A stretch of 64,000 nt of DNA from Melieria omissa (Eukaryota > Arthropoda > Insecta > Diptera > Ulidiidae): contig OZ020269.1 in assembly GCA_963971225.1 (NCBI GenBank), forward strand, positions 40,755,264 through 40,819,263. The letters are read 5' to 3'. A model generated the notes under the pieces. It did no database searches. It had not been told where the DNA came from and worked only from the letters and a program-made list of their open reading frames with translations. Numbering within the stretch: position 1 is the first letter of the stretch; the number at the start of each line of letters is the position of its first letter. Shown piece by piece: positions 1 to 11,731 of this stretch. Both the position numbers and the translations under genes were made by a program.

Positions 1-240
1 CTATTGGTCGATGGTATGCAATTTAACCACTTGAACGACACGTCTAAGCCATGATGCTATATCAAATTTCAATGCTGGCCGACTTATAACTCCGAAGATA
101 TTTCATATTAAAAACTTGGTTTGTATGGGCAGTATCAGGTCCCTCGTCCGATACCCACCCCATTCCCCATGTCGAAGGGCACATCTAAATCGTAAGTTTG
201 TGTCAAATCTCTTAACTGTGTGATTTGCAGTTCCAAAGCT
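1..240 (+). repeat. Diverged unit of the ~258-bp tandem repeat family
   Basis: The text resembles the units arrayed at 37690-38990: a stretch like 'aaatttcaatgctg', then 'ctccgaag', then 'tgtatgggc', then 'cccaccccattccc', in the same order and spacing. It also matches 21480-21600. It begins at or before the window edge, so its full extent is not visible. No coding potential is evident. Confidence 0.6.
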
Positions 241-274
241 AAACATTTGAGTTGCTTAAAAAGTAGAGTACGAC

Positions 275-395
275 CAATTAATCGGCATCGGCTAGTATCG
301 GCCAATAAAATTGGTATCGGCATCGGCCAAAAAAAAAAGAATCGGCATCGGCTTCGGCCTTTTTTGGCCGATGCCACATCGGTTTTTTTGGGTCG
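275..395 (+). repeat. ATCGGC-rich minisatellite
   Basis: Imperfect repeats of a unit near ATCGGCATCGGCCAA. A related block lies at 21303-21415 in the same orientation, again next to a unit of the 258-bp family, so the two sequences probably travel together. Open frames here arise only because the repeat lacks stops. Confidence 0.65.
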
Positions 396-484
396 ATTTT
401 CCTGCTTTCATTTCTTGTTTGTTTTTAATTGCAGCTGAATCACACTGTCTTTCTTTTTCATATCTCGCTTTGTATATTTATTAC

Positions 485-734
485 TGGCTAAATGAGTGCT
501 GTCTCAAGTGATCTGTCGATCCCACCACTAATCCCTTCCTTTCCTTGTCCCTTTGTACTCATGTTTCCCACTACTTTCTGCTCCCCGGCTTCGGCCGTTC
601 GTATCGTTTAATGTTTATTGTATTCTCTGTAACGACACTTGTTATTCTGACGTCATAGAATAAAGACCACAATCCCTAAACCGCAAACGCGTTTTTTATT
701 TTTTATACCGGTCCGTGACGATCCGATTTAAACA
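485..734 (+). repeat. BEL 5' LTR
   Basis: Starts TGGCTAAATGAG and ends TTTAAACA, directly followed by a primer-binding-type TGG. It contains an AATAAA polyadenylation signal near 658-663. The start is fixed by the ATTAC duplication and by the matching LTR start at 11688; the end by the matching end at 20877. Confidence 0.85.
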
Positions 735-752
735 TGGTCCTTCGAGCCATCG
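735..752 (+). other. BEL primer-binding site candidate
   Basis: TGGTCCTTCGAGCC immediately follows the LTR end, the position and TGG start expected for a tRNA primer site. I cannot name the priming tRNA without a tRNA set. Confidence 0.5.
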
Positions 753-2141
753 CGAACCCGCGCCGCGTAATAAAAAAATACAACACACTGTGAAACAAAC
801 TAAAAACATTAACAAACACATGTAAATTACAAAATATTCAACAATTATAAAGTTACACAAAAACTACAAACGTGAAAAGTGACCCAAAAAAACCAAATAC
901 GAAGAGTGACAACGCAACAAACAGTGAAACCATCCAAAAAGTGCGATTACAATATTAAAACAGTGCACAAATAAAATAAAATCACAGAAACCAGAATAAC
1001 AAAAGTTAAAACAAAAACAAACTCCAACCACATTAGACACTTAAAAGACAGTGCAGTGTTGTGCAGAACACTTAGCAAACGGGGACTACAGAAGAACGCA
1101 TACCAACAACAAACACACCCACAGCAGAGAACAGCACTAACAACAACAAACACACCCACAGCAGAACACAGAGTGGACGAAAACGGCAGCAAGAACAGCA
1201 CAGTACAACACAGGAGCGGACACTCAGCTACAAAGGAGATTCCCATTCTGGGGCACTGGGCCCCCATAAGATAAGCCCAAAATTTTTTATTAATTAAATT
1301 AACAGAAACAATCCCATACACTAACACAAACATATATTTCTAGAAGATATAATATTCCCATTCCCTAAACTCTATATAAAATATTACGTGTACATTTCCC
1401 CTGTACACATACAAAATAGCGCAGTGCAGTAAGCAATCCCGCTACTGCACAAATTTTGCGCTTTTTGTGTTCGCATTCTCCTTTGTGCGACCTACACAGG
1501 CAAAGCAGCAAAAACTCCCGCTGCAGCCTGCTTCCCACTAACTCGCTAATCTGCAAATTCTCCCTACGTTTGCTTTGTGCATATCGCAGATCAGCAGCGA
1601 CCACTCCAGCTGTTGATCTCGCGCTCTCCCATTTGTGTACATTTTCGCGTTTCGCTTTGTGCGATATACGCACGCACAAGCAGCAAGCACTCCCGCTGCT
1701 GCCCTCAAGTGCAATCACATTTTCTTACGTCTGCCTAAGCAATTCCCCTCTTTCGCTAGCAGAAGTAAACAACGCAAGTGGGACGAGTTACTGTTTTTTC
1801 GCAGCACATTTAAAAATTTTCTTGGACTTCGAAAATTTTCAAGAGTGCTGCATATACTCATACACTGCATCCCCCACTCGCACACAAAAGTTGTTGGTAG
1901 ACAAAATAATTTCGACACCCTACTTACACTAATACAAATAATCACATACACATATATATACATACAAATTATATATTTATACACACATATACATATTTTC
2001 ACACAAATTTATACTCATACCTATACATATTTATTTTCTTTTTCACATACATTTATACTGAGTTAACAAAAATAATCACATACACACACATATATACATA
2101 CAAATAAATATATTTATACACACATATATACACACATATTT
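753..2141 (+). other. BEL untranslated leader, first part; no gene seen
   Basis: A-rich and CA-rich sequence with several short spurious frames. From about 1915 to 2160 it becomes a CACATA/TATACACA-type microsatellite, which is the target of the LINE insertion at 2161. The leader resumes after the LINE at 7731 and reaches the gag start at 8133. No protein match is recognised. Confidence 0.55.
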
Positions 2142-2813
2142 ATACACATACACATACATAGAGGCGTAGAGAGAGAGGAAGAGAAGAAGACGGTCGCGTT
2201 TTTTTCTGCTCCAGGCAAAAAGTGTTTTTTGAAAAGTGTAGTGCGTGTCACCGCGAAATAGTGGAAGCTGACTAAGTGCGAAAGTGTAGTGCCACGGTGT
2301 GCAAAGTATACAGGCGCGAGCTGGGACACAAGCGTTCCAAAATTGTGTTTTAATTTTGATGGTTCGCTGCTTTCACAGAAATTTTCTCGGACGACGAAAA
2401 CTCACCTCAAAGGTCTTCGCGAAATCCCGCGCAACACCCTAGGGTTTATAAACATTAATCAGCTGTTTTAATCTCCAAATCAGCTGATCAAAAAAGGTAC
2501 GTTCTTTTTGCATTACGAGTGTGTTCAATTAACGGCAGTTTGGGAGAGACTGGGTTTTGCGAGCCAATTCCCAAACCAGTTGATCGAATAGAGACGTTCC
2601 TTGTACATTGAGAGTGCACTCAAATAACGACAGTTTGAGAGCGACTGGGGTCGCGCGCCCACTAGAGTGGGTAATACAGCGCCGGTCTATTGTTGTTGGC
2701 CAGCTGACGTTCCTATTGGCTGCAGCCAGCTTTGGCGGCCATTGAAATTGAAATAGTTGTTCCCTACTGCCATTGCACTGACCAATAGCAATCGAGCAAA
2801 CTGAGCTGCAACG

Positions 2814-4454
2814 ATGAGCGTCAACCGATCGCCCCAATCGGGGCGAAGCTTAAGGAATGGCGGAAGGGCAACACCGCTAATTGGCTCAAAGGAGAACGCT
2901 GGCTCCGTAGGGGTGAATGAAGCGCAACATACCGTGATAGCAGGGGTATTAGCGATAAACCCGTTTAAAAGCCGAGCAAAAATAGCACGATCGCCGACCC
3001 GTAGGAACGAAGAACGCTCGCAGTCTTCACCACCGAGCATACAAGCGGAGGAGAGCTGCGTTATTACAGAATCGGGACGAAATTCGGAAGAAAACGGCTC
3101 TACCCCCACCTCAAAAACGGGGCGCGCAGGAAAGCTACCGCTAAGACGAAGCGACCGCGATGCACCGGGGGGGAAGAAAAACGGTAAAGAGGTCCTGGTA
3201 ATAATGGGAGCAAAAATCAAAGAGTTGGCAAAAATGATGTACGCACAACGACATGTGAACCGGGTGATGAAGGACATGGTCTGCGGTATTGTCAAGTTGC
3301 AAAAACAGGCACTTAATAGTACGCGCAGCAGCAGAAAAACGGCTGAGCAGAGTACGCAAACGACTCAAGTTGCTACGGAAGTGAACAGGCAAGGAAAGCG
3401 GGCCAGAGTGCCAACTAGTGAGGAGGCCGACTCGATTCCTGAATATCCATCGCTGCCAACACAAAAACGATCGCGAGTGACGTCGCCAAAACAAGCGGCG
3501 CACAATAGCAGCGCGCAGCAACAACAACAGGGCAATAGTAAAAAAGACGGCAGGCAGCAAGCGACGCAAGTGGGTCTTAGCGCCATCGAAAACGGCCAAA
3601 AAGGTAAAGCGACGAGCACGGCTACTGACAACCTTAATGCAGAAACTACAACCGGCGCAGCTGCCTGGCAAGTGGCAAGTGCGAAACGGCGCAAATTTAA
3701 ACATAGCCAGGAAGGGCAACAAGACAAGGGTGCGGTGAAGCAGATTAGGCCAAGGCCGGACGCGATAGTCATATCAAAGACGGGCGACTCGTCGTACGCA
3801 GATATTTTACGTAGGGTCAAGGCCAGTGAAGTGCTGAAGCCACTCAGCGATGACATAAAGGCTATACGCAGAACAGCCAAAGGCGACTTGTTGCTAGAGT
3901 TCAAGCGAACGCAGCAAGGCAAGACAGAGGACTACCAAACGGCAATTGAGGGGGTGCTGAAGGAGGAAGCGAAAGTGGAGGCAAAGCAGCACACGATTAC
4001 GATCCAATGCAGGGACCTGGACGAAGTCACAACGCCTACCGAAATTTGTGACGCGTTGCACAAGCAATGCGGGATTCAGCTCCATGCGGACACGGTAGTA
4101 CGCAGTCTGCGAAAAAATGCAAACGGCACTCAAACAGCCTTTATTGCTCTGCCGGCAAACGAGGCAAAAAAAGCTTTGAATGCTCGCCACATTCGCGTAG
4201 GCTGGGTATCCTGTAGGATACGTGAAATAGTGTCAGTGAAAAGCTGCTACAGGTGCTGGGGCTACGGGCATATGGCAATGCACTGCAAATCAGCAGTCGA
4301 CAGGACCGCTCTATGCAGGAAGTGCGGTGAAAGCGGCCACCTGGCGGCGAAATGCAACAACCAGGAAAAGTGTGCATTGTGCTTAGGAAACCATGCGGCA
4401 GGTAGCTACAAGTGCCAAATGTTAAAAGAGGCAATGCAAAATGTTTCGAAATGA
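2814..4454 (+). CDS. LINE ORF1, Gag-like nucleic-acid-binding protein
   Basis: A 546-residue open frame. The first half is basic and rich in Q, S and K, with a glutamine run near residue 235, typical of the poorly conserved N-terminus of R1-clade ORF1. The C-terminal 75 residues carry three successive zinc knuckles: CYRCWGYGHMAMHC, CRKCGESGHLAAKC and a third starting CALC and ending with C. ORF1 proteins of this clade bind element RNA and help target it to the nucleus. It ends in an ATGA overlap with ORF2 (4451-4454), which suggests termination-reinitiation for ORF2 translation. ATG 2814 is the first methionine of the open frame. The frame appears intact, so this protein could still be made. 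Confidence 0.85.
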   Translation: MSVNRSPQSGRSLRNGGRATPLIGSKENAGSVGVNEAQHTVIAGVLAINPFKSRAKIARSPTRRNEERSQSSPPSIQAEESCVITESGRNSEENGSTPTSKTGRAGKLPLRRSDRDAPGGKKNGKEVLVIMGAKIKELAKMMYAQRHVNRVMKDMVCGIVKLQKQALNSTRSSRKTAEQSTQTTQVATEVNRQGKRARVPTSEEADSIPEYPSLPTQKRSRVTSPKQAAHNSSAQQQQQGNSKKDGRQQATQVGLSAIENGQKGKATSTATDNLNAETTTGAAAWQVASAKRRKFKHSQEGQQDKGAVKQIRPRPDAIVISKTGDSSYADILRRVKASEVLKPLSDDIKAIRRTAKGDLLLEFKRTQQGKTEDYQTAIEGVLKEEAKVEAKQHTITIQCRDLDEVTTPTEICDALHKQCGIQLHADTVVRSLRKNANGTQTAFIALPANEAKKALNARHIRVGWVSCRIREIVSVKSCYRCWGYGHMAMHCKSAVDRTALCRKCGESGHLAAKCNNQEKCALCLGNHAAGSYKCQMLKEAMQNVSK

Positions 4455-7434
4455 AGATCCTGCAGCTCAACCTAAACCACTGCGCTGCTGCACAGGACTT
4501 ACTGAAGCAGACAATAACAGAGCACAAGGTAGATGTCGCGCTGCTATGCGAGCAGTATAAAAGCATAGAAGGGCACGAGTGGGCAGCAGACGCAGGGAAT
4601 AAAGCTGCGGTATGGGCGGTGAACGGCAAGGCCTTTCAGAGCAAAATGGCCGGACGAGAACACGGTTTCACGTGGGTGAAAATTGGCGGTGTTTACCTTT
4701 TCTCCTGCTATGCCCCACCGAGCCTGAGCTTATCGGAGTTCGAGCATATGCTCACAGCCCTGGTGGCGGAGGTACGGGGAAAAGCACCAGTGGTAATCGC
4801 CGGCGACTTCAATGCGTGGTCGACAACATGGGGCAGCGTGCGAACAAATCACCGAGGAAGAGTGCTACTAGAATGCCTAGCGCCGTTAGAGCTGGATCTT
4901 CTTAACCATGGGGGCCAGCACACTTTTGACACAGGCAGAGGCAGATCGGCGATTGATCTCACGTTCGCGCACTGCACTATTGCGCGAAATGCGAAATGGG
5001 TAGTAAGCAATATCTACACGCACAGCGATCACGCGGCGATAATAATCGAGCTAGACACAACCGCACGACAGAAAATTACGCACGTACGCAAAGCGCAGCA
5101 AATTGGCTGGACAAGATGCAAGTTCGATGCCGAAGCATTTGATGTAGCTTGGAGCATGGAGCAGCTGCCAATGGATACGGCGGACAAGATGGCTGCCAAT
5201 ATCACGGCAAAGCTCAGCCAGGCATGCGATACTGCAATGCCAAGAATGAGGAGCTCAGGTGCCAGAAAACCAGTGTACTGGTGGAACGCGGACATCGCAA
5301 ACGCCAGAAAACGCTGCCACCAGGCGCGCAGAATAATGCAAAGAGCGAGAAACTCTCCAGCGTATGACTGCTGTCGCACAGAGTACAAAGAGCATAGAAA
5401 GACTCTGAAAAATGCCATTAAAGCTAGTAAAGAAGCGTGTTTCAAGGCTCTGTGCGAGGCAGCCGACGTAGACCCGTGGGGAAAAGCTTACACGGTGGTC
5501 ATGAGCAAGATCAAAGGGCCCAGGTCCCCACAGCCGACAGACTCGACGCTGCTCAAGGCCGTAGTTGAGACGCTCTTCCCACCGCAGAGGAAACGGATAC
5601 GTGCACTGAACCAACCGAGGTGTGTCAATATCCCAGCGGTGACGCCTGGCGAGGTGGTCTCAACAATAGCCAAAATCGCAGACAGCAAAGCTCCAGGCCT
5701 GGACGGCATCCCCAACGTGGCTCTAAAGGCGGCAATGACAGCTAGGCCAGACGTCTTTGCCAACTTATACACAGCATGCATGAATGAAGGCGTGTTCCCC
5801 AGCAAGTGGAAGCAGCAACGGCTAGTACTCCTGCTTAAACCTGGCAAACAACCAGAGCAGCCATCCTCGTACCGACCACTCTGCATGCTGGACACGATTG
5901 GCAAAGTATTGGAGCGAATCATTTGCAACCGGCTACAAGAAACGCTGGAGGCCCCAGGCGGTCTCTCGGCTCAGCAATATGGCTTTCGCAAAGCGCGATC
6001 CACGGTCGACGCCATTGAAGCCGTAACTAGAATAGCACGCGAAGCTATTAGCGGTAAGCGGTGGCTAGGCGGTGCCAAAAAATATTGCGCAGTTGTCACC
6101 TTAGACATAAAAAACGCATTCAATTCGGCGAGTTGGCCCAGAATTATGGACGCCTTATACGACTACGGAGTGCCAACGTACCTCCAGCGGCTCATTTCCA
6201 GCTATTTCGAAGACCGGGTTCTATACTTTGACACCGACGATGGCGTACAGCGCTACGAAGTCACCGGTGGCGTTCCACAGGGCTCTGTGCTTGGCCCCAC
6301 CCTGTGGAACGTCATGTACGACGGCATCCTCCGGTTGGAGCTGCCAAACGATACACATATCGTAGGCTACGCCGACGACATTGCCATAGTGGCAGTGGCA
6401 AAGCACGTCAGTGCACTCCAGATAGTGTGCAATGAAACAATAACACGCGTCAGACGTTGGCTAAGCAGCGCAAAGCTTGAGCTCGCAGCACATAAGACAG
6501 AGGCGGTTCTGCTGAGCACGAGGAGGGTTAGCGAGGTCCTCACAATAACAGTGGGGGAGCACCAAATAACCTCGCAGCCATTTCTGCGGTACCTTGGCGT
6601 GCTAATAGACGCGAGGCTAACTTTTAAAGAACACCTCAAGGCCGTGTGCGAGAAGGCGGCGCGCGCAAATATCGCACTTTCGCGAATGATGGCAAATATA
6701 GGCGGTCCGCGCGCTAGTCGGCGTCTTCTGCTATCGCGAGTAATCAGCTCCATACTGCTGTATGCCGCGCCAATTTGGGCAAACGTGGCGGAGGTAAAAA
6801 ATCGTACAAAGGGGATACGATCAGTCTACAGGCTCAGCGCACTCCGGGTGACCAGCGCTTTCCGTACAGTGTCAGACGACGCCATATGCGTCCTAGCAAG
6901 CAAACCGCCCATCGACCTGTTGGCGGCAGAGATGCGACGCCTCTATACGCCCGGTGCGAAAAGCACAGACGCTGCTAAGACAGCTGAAAGAGCAAAAACT
7001 ATTGCAGAGTGGCAACGCAGATGGAACCAGTCCATCAAAGGACGATGGACACATCGGCTCATCAGTGACGTTGGCGTGTGGGTTAACAGAACACACGGTG
7101 AGCTTGACTACTACAGCACGGCTGTTTTAAGCAGTACCTCCACAAATACAAACACGAAGAGGATCCCTTCTGCTCGCACTGCCCAGACATCCACGAGACT
7201 GCGGAACACGTATTCTTCGAATGCCCGCGCTTTGACGGCATCCGCGCAGACATGCGCAGAACCATTGGCCAACGCCTAACGCAGGACAATCTTGTCGCGC
7301 TCATGTGCGACGACGCCGCGAATTGGCGAGCTGTATGTTCAGCGGCAGCTACCATCATGCAGACACTACGACGAATCGAGCGCGCGCGGAAAGCGACGAT
7401 AAACGCCAATAGAGCAGGAGAGTTGCGCTCCTAA
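4451..7434 (+). pseudogene. LINE ORF2, endonuclease-reverse transcriptase, one frameshift
   Basis: Reading from the ATG that overlaps the ORF1 stop, the protein starts MKILQLNLN, the usual opening of R1-clade apurinic-like endonucleases. The endonuclease shows AGDFNAWS and SDHAAI motifs. The reverse transcriptase shows TLDIKNAFN, GVPQGSVLGP and YADDIAIV near residue 640. The frame from 4451 runs on to a stop at 7277-7279, but the family's C-terminal zinc knuckle (CSHC, then H and C) is in a different frame from about 7120 to the stop at 7432-7434. The switch fits loss of some 20 bases near 7117, where residues between HGELDYY and FKQYL are missing. The activity of this copy is therefore doubtful even though more than 90% of the ORF is open. 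Confidence 0.8.
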
Positions 7435-7730
7435 TGCGCAGCAACAGCGAGATGGCAAAAGCGGCAAGGTGATCCGCGCCGCTAACACGGCAACAAATAC
7501 GGCACCATGACGACAAGGACTGACATGACAGACGATTGAGCGGCAACGCTCACGACGGCCTCCTGACGAAATACCTCGCGGTGGTCCCAGGAGGGCAAAC
7601 CGTACGGACGAGAGGAGGGTTTAGCGGTTTAAAGTCCCGCACTGACCTTAGGCTTTCGATGCTTCCCTCCTCGTTAAAAAAAAAAATAAAAAAAATAAAA
7701 AAAAAAAAAACATACACATACACATACATA

Positions 7731-8132
7731 CTTTTATTCACACAGATTCACATTCACATCCCATACAAAATAAAATTCACTTTTTCACAAATAAAAACAC
7801 ATTTAATACATATTTGACTACACATTTGTAATACATAATTTGTTATAATAATTTTAACATACATTCCCAATTCCCAATTCCCACAGTATATACACATTTC
7901 TTATTACCCATACACACATATTTCACATTTGCACACACGGGTGTAACCCTTTTTTGCTCGACAAAAATATATATTCGGTTAAACGAATTTTCCCATTTCC
8001 AACTCTTCCCATTCCCAATAATCGTTCGCGCGGACGCGGTTAGACTATACGTCTATTTGCCCAATACCCTACACTTACATACACATATATTTATTCAAAC
8101 TTTTTACCCTTTGTCGAGCTTCCTTAAACAAA
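7731..8132 (+). other. BEL leader, second part
   Basis: This continues the leader interrupted by the LINE. It is A+T-rich with repeated 'ttcccaattccc' and 'cccattcccaat' runs. No gene is seen before the candidate gag ATG at 8133. Confidence 0.5.
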
Positions 8133-9275
8133 ATGCCTGCTGAGCGATCACCCAAACGAAAACTTGTCACAATGGAGACTCCTTCCTCCAGAAAGCAACC
8201 GATCCCAGTGTTGCCAAATTTACTTTCGAGTACGATAGACTCGTGCTATTATGCACACAATTTTCATCGGCTCCCATTGACGATTTGACCAAATCCCTGG
8301 TTCAAATTAAACAGAAAAATCTTGAAGCCCAATGGGAGAGGCTTTTGCCAGCCCGACGGTTTCAAAGAGTCGGCTAGGCAAAAAATCGACGCCTCCACAG
8401 ACCAGTACGAGTTGTGCATGGCTCAGATGTCGGACATCATTGAGATGCTCCAAATTCAGTGCCCCCAGCCCGCTGCGCATATGGAACCGCTTCGACCCCT
8501 AGAACCAGCAAATACCCCCTACATTTGCCTACAAGTTCCACCTTGTGATACCGAAACCTTTTTCGGGGGCTATGAGCAGTGACCGTCCTTTCGGGAAATG
8601 TTTACCGCGGCTTACATCAACCACCCCCAGCTCACTCCAGCCCAAAAATTGTATCACCTCCGATACAAAACGCAAGGCAAAGCCGGTGCTATTGTAAAGC
8701 AATATGCATTAACCGATGAGAATTTCGGACTCGCGTGGGAAGCCCTAAGATCCCGCTTTGAAAATAAACGCATGCTTATTGATACTCAAATCCGATCCCT
8801 TCTGAATATCGCTCCTGCCCACACTGAAAATAGTGAGGCGCTACAGCGGATCCAAAGCACTATAAACAATTGTCTGTCTGTTCTCAATTCTCAGGCCGTA
8901 GACACTGATAATTAGGATCCGCTATTGGTTTCCATACGTTGTACCAAGAGACACTCGCTCGGATCTGCCACCCTGGTCGCAAATGGATGAGTTCCTGACC
9001 GACAGATATGAGGTACTTGAACGACTGCATAGCATTCGCCCTACTAAGCCGAAATCACAACCCTCGACTTCCAATGTCCTCCCAAATCGGCCACACAAAT
9101 CCCTAAATTATTATACTCAAGTAAAAAGGGACTTCGCGTGCAAACTCTGCAACGCATATCATCCCATACGGACTTGCCAGAGCTTCAAAAGACTTACCCC
9201 CCAGAGTCGACTTAAATACGTTAAGAAGTACAATCTCTGCGTGAATTGTCTTGCTACATCACATCTCACTTAAAA
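8133..9275 (+). pseudogene. BEL gag remnant
   Basis: The ATG at 8133 opens MPAERSPKRK; then the frame shifts several times (near 8220, 8340, 8585 and 8915-8980). Recognisable pieces are a capsid-like block at 8598-8915 (LTPAQKLYHLRYKTQGKA, which is the typical BEL 'kf.yL...L.G.A' region) and a knuckle region at 8983-9273 (CKLCNAYH then CQSFK and NLCVNCL). BEL Gag assembles the virus-like particle. The number of breaks makes it a pseudogene. Confidence 0.8.
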
Positions 9276-9545
9276 TTGTACAAACAATTTTACGTACACG
9301 AAGTGCGAAGCACCGCTCCCTGCTTCATTTCCCCAAAGGCAATGCGCAGCCCTCTCAATCGCTTAATCGATCACATTCGACCACTCCACAGGTCGCCATA
9401 GCTCGGAAACCAACAAACAAACAGCTCCGCTACTCATTCCCTTCTTTCGGATGCGCAACTCCGCACATCTTCCAGGCAAAGTACGACCCAAGTACAAGCC
9501 CTCCACTCCAATAATGGCACCCAATCTCTTCTGCCTACGGCACTG

Positions 9546-9988
9546 GTGTCCATTGAACACTCAGGAAAGTTGTTTAAGGTTCGAGCGTTGATCGACCAAG
9601 CCTCTCAGCGTACCTTCATTTCCTCGAAGGTCCAGAAACGCCTCAAATTGCCAATCGAGAAATCCCCCTTCCAAATCTCGGGCATGGGCGGTCAGGTTGT
9701 GCAAAATGCCAATCATACATGCTTCTTGACTTTGGCAGTCCCTCAAACTAGCACGAAACTCCCCGTGCAAGCTATCGTGCTCCAAGAGCTTACGAAATTG
9801 CTCCCACCTCGTTACATACACCATTTCGCCATGCTAACTCTCGCTGATCCAAACCCCTTCGAGACAGCGCAGATCGATTTAGTGATTGGCAGTGATCTCA
9901 TCCCGCAGATCATGCTCGAAGGTATCCACCGGAATGTATGTGGCAGCTTACTTGCTCAGCATACAGTATTCGGGTGGGTATTAAGCGG
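9546..9988 (+). pseudogene. BEL aspartic protease region, cut by a MITE
   Basis: Contains ALIDQASQRTFIS, the position of the BEL protease active site, but DQAS where DSGS or DTGS is usual, so the flap-proximal active-site residues have changed. Downstream are VIGSDLIPQIML and AQHTVFGWVLSGP, both characteristic of the BEL protease-RT linker. The frame is then interrupted by the hAT MITE at 9997, so translation ends in MITE sequence at 10031. Confidence 0.8.
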
Positions 9989-9996
9989 TCCAGTAC

Positions 9997-10714
9997 CAGT
10001 GTGCTTACTTAATTTTTCATTTATGTGGTAGACCCAGTGAAAAAAATGTGGTAGATTTGAATGAAATGTGGCAGATTTTTTTTATTGTACATTAATTGCA
10101 TTTTATTGCATTTGTACATTTATTGTATTTCATTGTATTTGTACATTAATTGTATTTTACGTTCTTCTATGCACTTTAACTTGTGCCGGGTCTCTTCTCA
10201 TTGTTTTTTGTATTGTTGACTATATTTTGTTTTTTTTTTGGGAGCTCGGACTCGCAAATTTCAGTAGCAGGTATAACTTCGCGTCGTAAAACTTCGTCCC
10301 GTCCAAGGGCATTGCCATCTCCATGCGATATTCTAAAAAACTAAACGTTACTAAAAAATAAAGGCAAAAATTATTCAACTTTTTTAGAAATTTTTCCATT
10401 TTTATTGCACCTGCCGCCAAAACAATTGTCAAACTGTCAACTATTTGTAGTGCACTGCTTTCGAAGTGATGAGAGTGCTACCACATAGGTTTTTTTTTTG
10501 CACATTTTCACTCACAATGTTCAATGCAGCCCTAAAATAAATTTTACAACATAAAGCTCTATTTTACTTGGAGTAATAGGTTGGTTAATAGAAAAATTGA
10601 TGTTCCACAAAAATGTGGTAGATTTTAAGCCCTCCGTGGTAGATGTGGTAGAAACTTGATTTTAAAAATAATTGTGGTAGATCTACCACATATGTGGTAG
10701 AAGTAAGCACACTG
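9997..10714. mobile_element. hAT-type MITE, 718 bp
   Basis: Terminal inverted repeats CAGTGTGCTTACTT and AAGTAAGCACACTG are perfect over 14 bp. They are flanked by the 8-bp duplication TCCAGTAC (9989-9996 and 10715-10722), as hAT elements make. The subterminal regions hold repeated TGTGGTAGA motifs in direct and inverted orientation, which are probable transposase binding sites. No transposase coding is present, so it is non-autonomous. Confidence 0.9.
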
Positions 10715-10722
10715 TCCAGTAC

Positions 10723-11687
10723 CCCCTTCGCATTTGACATGTGCCACAGACGTACCAAGTCGCCATATGCACACTGGACCCGCCCTTTGAAATAATCTTC
10801 CCGCACTAAAGAAAGCCCTTTCACAAGTGATTGCCGCCCTCAATCCCATAGGGTTTCCACCCCCGGAAATAATGGAAAATCGCTTTGAACCCACCACTCC
10901 TGCAAAATCATTCCCAAACCGGCAAATTCCCCCCTTCGCTGCCAACCGTTTTGATCCCGCAGGATGGCTTTCGCCTCTAATGAAACAGAGAAAAAGAGTT
11001 CGACAAGAGCGTTGGCTTGACGCCACTCGGTTCACATTCACAGCAACTGACGGAAATTGCATTTCCCCGCAGTTGCTCATTGCACCACCTCCATCCCGGG
11101 TCCGAAAAGAGGACAGTTGCCACTCCAGTGCGACTCGCTCCAAGCGCTGCAAATCCCGCAGACGTCGGACTGATCAGGTATAAGCTCCAAGATCTACAAG
11201 ATCTCCCTCTTGGGTGGAACGGCTCCAGTAATTCTTCCATGCTGAGCCAAACGGTCATGCTCACACAGTTCATATCCCGGATCAAAGAGCGGTTGACTGC
11301 CACCACCCTCTCGAAGAGCAAACCGACATTGCACCCAACTATCCCGAGCTGAATTGGCTTATTTTGTAAACAGCCTTTAAGCCCTTTGGCAATGCAGCCA
11401 ATTTATATATGTATTTTCCCATATTCCCTCGGCTTTAGCTTAAGCGAACCCCGTAGCTTAGCCGCGCTCTCCCATACTCATGATGTAAGCCTCAAAACTT
11501 GTATGTCCAAATAACTGACATCGAACTCTATTTGCAGGACGTTGAAGATGCGCCAACCGCTACAGCAGCACTCCTCCGAGGACGAGACGTCGATGAACGG
11601 CACCCCCGCACCTGCAAGAGCTGCATCACATCCTCGCCCGACTGGCCCGCGGCATCATTAAATTGCAATTTGCAATGGCGGCCGCGA
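10723..11687 (+). pseudogene. BEL pol remnants with large deletions
   Basis: Continues the BEL reading after the MITE. Fragments in different frames include NRFDPAGWLSPL (the conserved block after BEL reverse transcriptase), a WLDA-like block near 11020 and an ANPAD block near 11155. These are normally about 1-2 kb apart, so most of RT, RNase H and integrase has been deleted. The last bases before 11688 would be the polypurine tract area. No function remains. Confidence 0.6.
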
Positions 11688-11711
11688 TGGCTAAATAAGT
11701 GCTGTCTCAAG
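11688..11711 (+). repeat. Start of BEL 3' LTR
   Basis: TGGCTAAATAAGTGCTGTCT and following bases match the first 24 bases of the 5' LTR (one change, G to A). The LTR is interrupted here by the hAT element; its last 8 bases GTCTCAAG (11704-11711) are the hAT TSD. Confidence 0.85.
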
Positions 11712-11731
11712 TAGTGCTGCCGAACGTACTA

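Larger units (their letters stand above)
2161..7711 (+). mobile_element. R1-clade (Waldo-like) non-LTR retrotransposon, near full length
   Basis: Flanked by a perfect 19-bp duplication ATACACATACACATACATA (2142-2160 and 7712-7730). It has a 650-bp 5' UTR, ORF1 with three CCHC knuckles, ORF2 with endonuclease, reverse transcriptase and a C-terminal CCHC, a 3' UTR, and an A-rich tail from about 7675. The zinc-knuckle ORF1, the R1-style ORF2 start and the microsatellite target place it in the R1 clade. Waldo-lineage members of that clade are known to insert in ACAY-type microsatellites, which this target resembles. The only clear lesion I see is a small deletion and frameshift near 7117 in ORF2. 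Confidence 0.85.

Noticed and set aside
1365..2066. Several 100-160-residue frames in the BEL leader
   Set aside because: They overlap each other on both strands, start in repeat-like text and end in the microsatellite; no domain is visible.
2687..3295. Long minus-strand frame opposite LINE ORF1
   Set aside because: It is a shadow of the plus-strand ORF1, whose zinc knuckles and overlap with ORF2 identify the real frame.
10585..11183. Minus and plus frames over the MITE end and BEL pol
   Set aside because: They cross the MITE/BEL junction; the plus frame holds only a short true pol block, already described as a remnant.
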